Assembly (NCBI RefSeq): GCF_900108335.1
Contig: NZ_FNVT01000009.1
Location: forward strand, 1-64,000
Length of the DNA: 64,000 bases
Direction: 5' to 3'
Source: Nonomuraea solani
GTDB taxonomy: Bacteria > Actinomycetota > Actinomycetes > Streptosporangiales > Streptosporangiaceae
The position numbers were made by a program, and so were the translations under genes. Numbering within the stretch: position 1 is the stretch's first letter; every line of letters begins with the position of its first letter. Below are positions 61,533-64,000 of this stretch, one piece after another. The notes below the pieces were generated by a model. The model saw only the letters and a program-made list of their open reading frames with translations, did not search any database and was not told the DNA's origin.

Positions 61533-62372
61533 GTGACCGCACGACGTATCGCCTACCAGGGCGAGCCCGGCTCCAACTCCCACATGGTGTGCAAGCGCCA
61601 CTACCCCGACTGGCGGTCGGTGCCGTGCGCGTCCTTCGAGGACGTGTTCGCGACGGTGGAGAACGGCGAGGCCGAGCTGGCGATGATCCCGATCGACAAC
61701 TCGATCGCCGGCCGGGTCGCCGACATCCACCACTTCCTGCCGACCTCCGACCTGCACATCATCGGCGAGCACTTCCTGCGCATCCAGTTCAACCTGATGG
61801 CGCCGCCGGGTGCGACCCTGGACACGATCAAGGCCGTGCACAGTCACGTACACGCCCTCGGCCAGTGCCGCCGGATCATCCGCGAGCACAACCTGGTGCC
61901 GGTGATCGCCGGTGACACCGCCGGCGCCGCGCGCGAGGTGGCCGAGGCGAACGACCCGACCCAGGCCGCGATCGCGCCGCCGCTCGCGGCGGAGATCTAC
62001 GGCCTGCGCATCCTCGCGCGCGACGTCGAGGACGAGGAGCACAACACCACCCGGTTCGTGGTGCTCAGTCCAGACTTCGTCCAGGCGCCGCGCGGCGAGG
62101 GCCCGGTGGTCACCTCGTTCGTCTTCAACGTCCGCAACCTGCCGGCGGCGCTCTACAAGGCGCTCGGCGGGTTCGCGACCAACGGCATCAACATGACCAA
62201 GCTGGAGAGCTACATGGTCGGCGGCCACTTCGCCGCCACCCAGTTCCTCGCCGAGGTCGACGGGCACCCTGAGGACCCCGGGCTGAAGAACGCGCTGGAG
62301 GAGCTGGCGTTCTTCACCACCGACGTGAAGATCCTCGGGGTCTACCCGGCCGACGCGTTCCGCGCCGACTGA
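61533..62372 (+). CDS. pheA: Prephenate dehydratase
   Basis: A 279-residue monofunctional enzyme making phenylpyruvate for phenylalanine. The GTG start at 61533 (TARRIAYQGEPGSNSHMVC) fits the family N-terminus. Catalytic-domain motifs: PIDNSIAGRVADIHHFL, GDTAGAAREVAE and the Thr-Arg-Phe of HNTTRFVVLSP. The C-terminal ACT domain (about 190-279) has NLPAALYKALGGFATNGINM. The Phe-binding ESRP motif reads ESYMVGG instead, as in a proteobacterial-type subfamily, so feedback control may differ. It stands alone, divergent from the metalloprotease. Confidence 0.92.
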   Translation: MTARRIAYQGEPGSNSHMVCKRHYPDWRSVPCASFEDVFATVENGEAELAMIPIDNSIAGRVADIHHFLPTSDLHIIGEHFLRIQFNLMAPPGATLDTIKAVHSHVHALGQCRRIIREHNLVPVIAGDTAGAAREVAEANDPTQAAIAPPLAAEIYGLRILARDVEDEEHNTTRFVVLSPDFVQAPRGEGPVVTSFVFNVRNLPAALYKALGGFATNGINMTKLESYMVGGHFAATQFLAEVDGHPEDPGLKNALEELAFFTTDVKILGVYPADAFRAD

Positions 62373-62396
62373 GTCATCTCAAGACCGGCACCAGGG

Positions 62397-63407
62397 TCAG
62401 TCGACGCAGATGAGGAACATGTCGAGGTCCCAGGGGTCGGCGAAGCCCGTCTCGTCCTCCGTGGCGATGCCGGTCGCCTTCGTCTGGTCGGCGTGCGGGA
62501 TGAGCGCCGTGGGGACCACCTGGTTCTGCTTGCCACCGTTGCCTATGCCGGCGCCGAGCACGCGCTGGGCCGGATCCTGGCAGGCCACCACCGCCGTCTT
62601 CGAGCTGGCCGAGTTCCCCAGGAGCTGGTTCGCGTTCTGCATGTTGTGGCCGGGCGGCGGATCGGCGCAGATGGCGTACGCGGTCAGCTTCCAGCGGCCG
62701 GCGAATCCGTTCTCGTCCTCGTACGCGGTGGCGAACGCGTCGCCGATCTGCAGCCCGTGCTCGGTCAGCGCGACCTGACCCCTGCCGCCGTCGACGCGGC
62801 CGCCCCCGCCGAGCACCACCTTGCCCGCCGGGCAGAACACCGTCTCGGCGGTGGTGAACGCCGAGGCGACCGGCGCGGAGGCCTGCCGGTACGTCAGGCC
62901 GGGCAGCGGATCGGCGCACACCGCGTACACGCGCAGCCGCCACGCACCCGGGAAGCCGCCGCCGGCCTCGTGCGCCGCGGCCTCGAACGACGACCGGCCG
63001 TTGTTGCCGCTCGCCGGCAGCGGCTGGAGCCTGGTGAGCACGACCCGGGCCCGGGCGCCCGGCGCCTGCCCACTGGCGCCGTCCTCTATGGACGCTCCGC
63101 CGCTGACCACCCGCTTGCCGCGCGGGCACGTCGCGCGTTTCTTCTTCTCGCTCGCCGAGTTCTTCGCCGTGTGCGCCGACACGCGTACGACGTCGATCGC
63201 CGCCGAATGTGCGACAGCGGGCGCCGACGAGTGTGCGACGCCGGTCGCCGACGATTGTGCGACGCCGGTCGCCGACGATTGTGCGACGCCGATCACCGCC
63301 GAATGTGCGACGCCGGTCGCAGACGATCGGGCGGCGGCGGGCGCCGTCAGGTGGGTCAGGAACAGCAGCGTAACGGCCGTGCAACCTGAGATTCGAGACG
63401 TGAGCAT
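62397..63407 (-). CDS. Secreted three-repeat protein with an N-terminal octapeptide repeat
   Basis: A 336-residue exported protein; the ATG at 63405-63407 follows GAGGAGG. After a signal peptide come about six octapeptide units of the S-S-A-T-G-V-A-Q/H type (residues 28-75). Then three units of about 75-80 residues begin with CPRGKRVVSGGASIEDG, CPAGKVVLGGGGRVDGG or a related GAGIGNGGKQNQ. The first two end in WRLRVYAVCADPLPG or WKLTAYAICADPPPG. Each has paired Cys. No catalytic motif is seen; a beta-rich surface or binding protein is likely. It is convergent with pheA. Confidence 0.8.
   Translation of the reverse strand: MLTSRISGCTAVTLLFLTHLTAPAAARSSATGVAHSAVIGVAQSSATGVAQSSATGVAHSSAPAVAHSAAIDVVRVSAHTAKNSASEKKKRATCPRGKRVVSGGASIEDGASGQAPGARARVVLTRLQPLPASGNNGRSSFEAAAHEAGGGFPGAWRLRVYAVCADPLPGLTYRQASAPVASAFTTAETVFCPAGKVVLGGGGRVDGGRGQVALTEHGLQIGDAFATAYEDENGFAGRWKLTAYAICADPPPGHNMQNANQLLGNSASSKTAVVACQDPAQRVLGAGIGNGGKQNQVVPTALIPHADQTKATGIATEDETGFADPWDLDMFLICVD
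63216..63330. repeat. 24-bp direct repeats in the secreted repeat protein gene
   Basis: About five units, e.g. GCCGACGATTGTGCGACGCC plus GGTC, with a 24-bp period, encode the octapeptide repeat in the minus-strand gene. Confidence 0.85.
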
Positions 63408-63502
63408 GATCGACCTCCTCGGGTCACTCCCGGGGAGGTTATGCGGGCGGCCCGATGGCTCGCGTCAGGGTCGGGCCGAGGGGAATCCCTAATCGAGGCT
63501 TC

Positions 63503-63988
63503 TCAGAGGAGGGGTTCGGCGGCGGAACCCGGCATGGCGTCTCCCTTGTCCCCGGAGGCGACGCCGGAGGACACGCGGAAGCGCAACCGGGACTGTCCGC
63601 CCGGATGATCGACCGTGACGTCGCGGCAGATGCGCTGGATGATCCACAGACCCATGCCGCGGATGGCGCGGGGATCCGGCGCGCGATCAAGGTGGTACGG
63701 CTCCAGGGTGCCGCCCGAGTCGACGATCTCGACCTGTACGCCGGTGCCGTCTTCCACCAACGTGGCCGTCCCCGTCGATCCACCATGTTCGAGAGCGTTG
63801 GACGCGGCCTCGTTGACGGTGATCACCAGGTCCTGGAGCGCGTCGCCCCGCAGGCCGTGAGCCATGCCGAACAGCTCGACCCGCTCTCGGAGAAGGGCAA
63901 GATCGCCGGTCAGCGGCCAGCGTTGGCGATGCCCGAGAGTCATGCTCCTCACCGCCCGTGGAGGGGACACCTGAAACGAGCCCAACAC
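63503..63988 (-). CDS. SpoIIAB/RsbW-like anti-sigma-type histidine-kinase-fold ATPase
   Basis: A protein of up to 161 residues with a HATPase_c domain: ITVNEAASNALEHGG (N box), VEIVDSGGTLEPYHL (G1) and RGMGLWIIQRICRDV (G2). This compact domain is typical of actinomycete anti-sigma factors and PP2C-partner switches. A GTG at 63986 gives the longest form; an ATG at 63941-63943 (TLGHRQRWPLTGD) is closer to known N-termini but has its GAGGAG too near. No sigma factor or anti-anti-sigma gene lies within the window. The C-terminal 25 residues are unstructured. Confidence 0.85.
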   Translation of the reverse strand: MLGSFQVSPPRAVRSMTLGHRQRWPLTGDLALLRERVELFGMAHGLRGDALQDLVITVNEAASNALEHGGSTGTATLVEDGTGVQVEIVDSGGTLEPYHLDRAPDPRAIRGMGLWIIQRICRDVTVDHPGGQSRLRFRVSSGVASGDKGDAMPGSAAEPLL

Positions 63989-64000
63989 CCCAGTATGCCG

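Noticed and set aside
63216-63330. CRISPR-like array
   Set aside because: The 24-bp repeats have no spacers and lie in frame within a coding sequence as an octapeptide repeat.

Overview
The window is very GC-rich, uses many GTG and TTG starts, and packs its genes into short overlapping operons. It also carries SARP, LAL-type LuxR, LacI, TetR and HxlR regulators, many secreted carbohydrate-active enzymes and a deazaflavin-dependent oxidoreductase. This is what a soil actinomycete chromosome looks like; Streptosporangiales (for example a Nonomuraea relative) is my guess, but no rRNA or tRNA gene is present to confirm it. I see no CRISPR array, integrase or insertion sequence. Several gene relics show that the region has been reshaped by small deletions.

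Layout, left to right. 0-8 kb: the 5' part of a chromate transporter coupled to a collapsed WYL regulator, a secreted two-repeat SH3-like protein, an epoxide-hydrolase relic, a serine hydrolase, a large LAL regulator and a divergent alpha/beta hydrolase that lacks its nucleophile. 8-15.3 kb: a potassium-uptake operon (27-aa ORF, kdpF, kdpA, kdpB, kdpC, kdpD) without an adjacent kdpE. 15.5-20.9 kb: a fructoside locus with an intracellular GH68 enzyme, an ABC importer and a LacI regulator. 20.9-25.6 kb: an ATP-grasp enzyme and a TetR gene sharing one operator, a VOC relic, a cytochrome P450, a DHFR-fold reductase, a broken secreted ORF and a second TetR gene. 25.6-33.4 kb: a glycan locus with a secreted GH39-like plus ricin-domain enzyme, a cytosolic (alpha/alpha)6 glycosidase, an ABC importer and a LacI regulator. 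It is tied together by up to six copies of one operator. 33.4-34.7 kb: a TetR relic and an NAD kinase behind a perfect palindrome. 34.7-46 kb: a probable pectin or uronate locus (barrel glycosidase, GH28, CBM plus sugar dehydrogenase, alginate-lyase-fold enzyme, GH97, ABC importer). 46-50 kb: a lone molybdopterin oxidoreductase with a divergent HxlR regulator, and an APH-type kinase. 50-56.2 kb: the most interesting locus. 56-64 kb: a YceI relic, an MBL-fold hydrolase, a DUF1996 secreted protein, a deazaflavin-type reductase, a zinc metalloprotease, prephenate dehydratase, a repeat protein and an anti-sigma-type kinase.

The 50-56.2 kb locus looks like a self-contained system for making and exporting a disulfide-rich mini-protein. 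A MauE-like membrane protein diverges from a SARP/NB-ARC/TPR regulator. Directly after the regulator comes a promoter region with three heptamer repeats at exact 11-bp spacing (the SARP-box layout). Next are a 59-aa ORF with eight cysteines behind a leader ending in an Ala-rich AxA-like site, a perfect 13-bp hairpin, a membrane-anchored MauD/TlpA-like redoxin, an ABC exporter, and the first 28 codons of a type I signal peptidase cut off by a recombination junction. MauE and MauD are known to serve disulfide formation in the cysteine-rich methylamine dehydrogenase small subunit. Their use here on a small SARP-controlled peptide is an inference; I do not recognise this arrangement as a described system.
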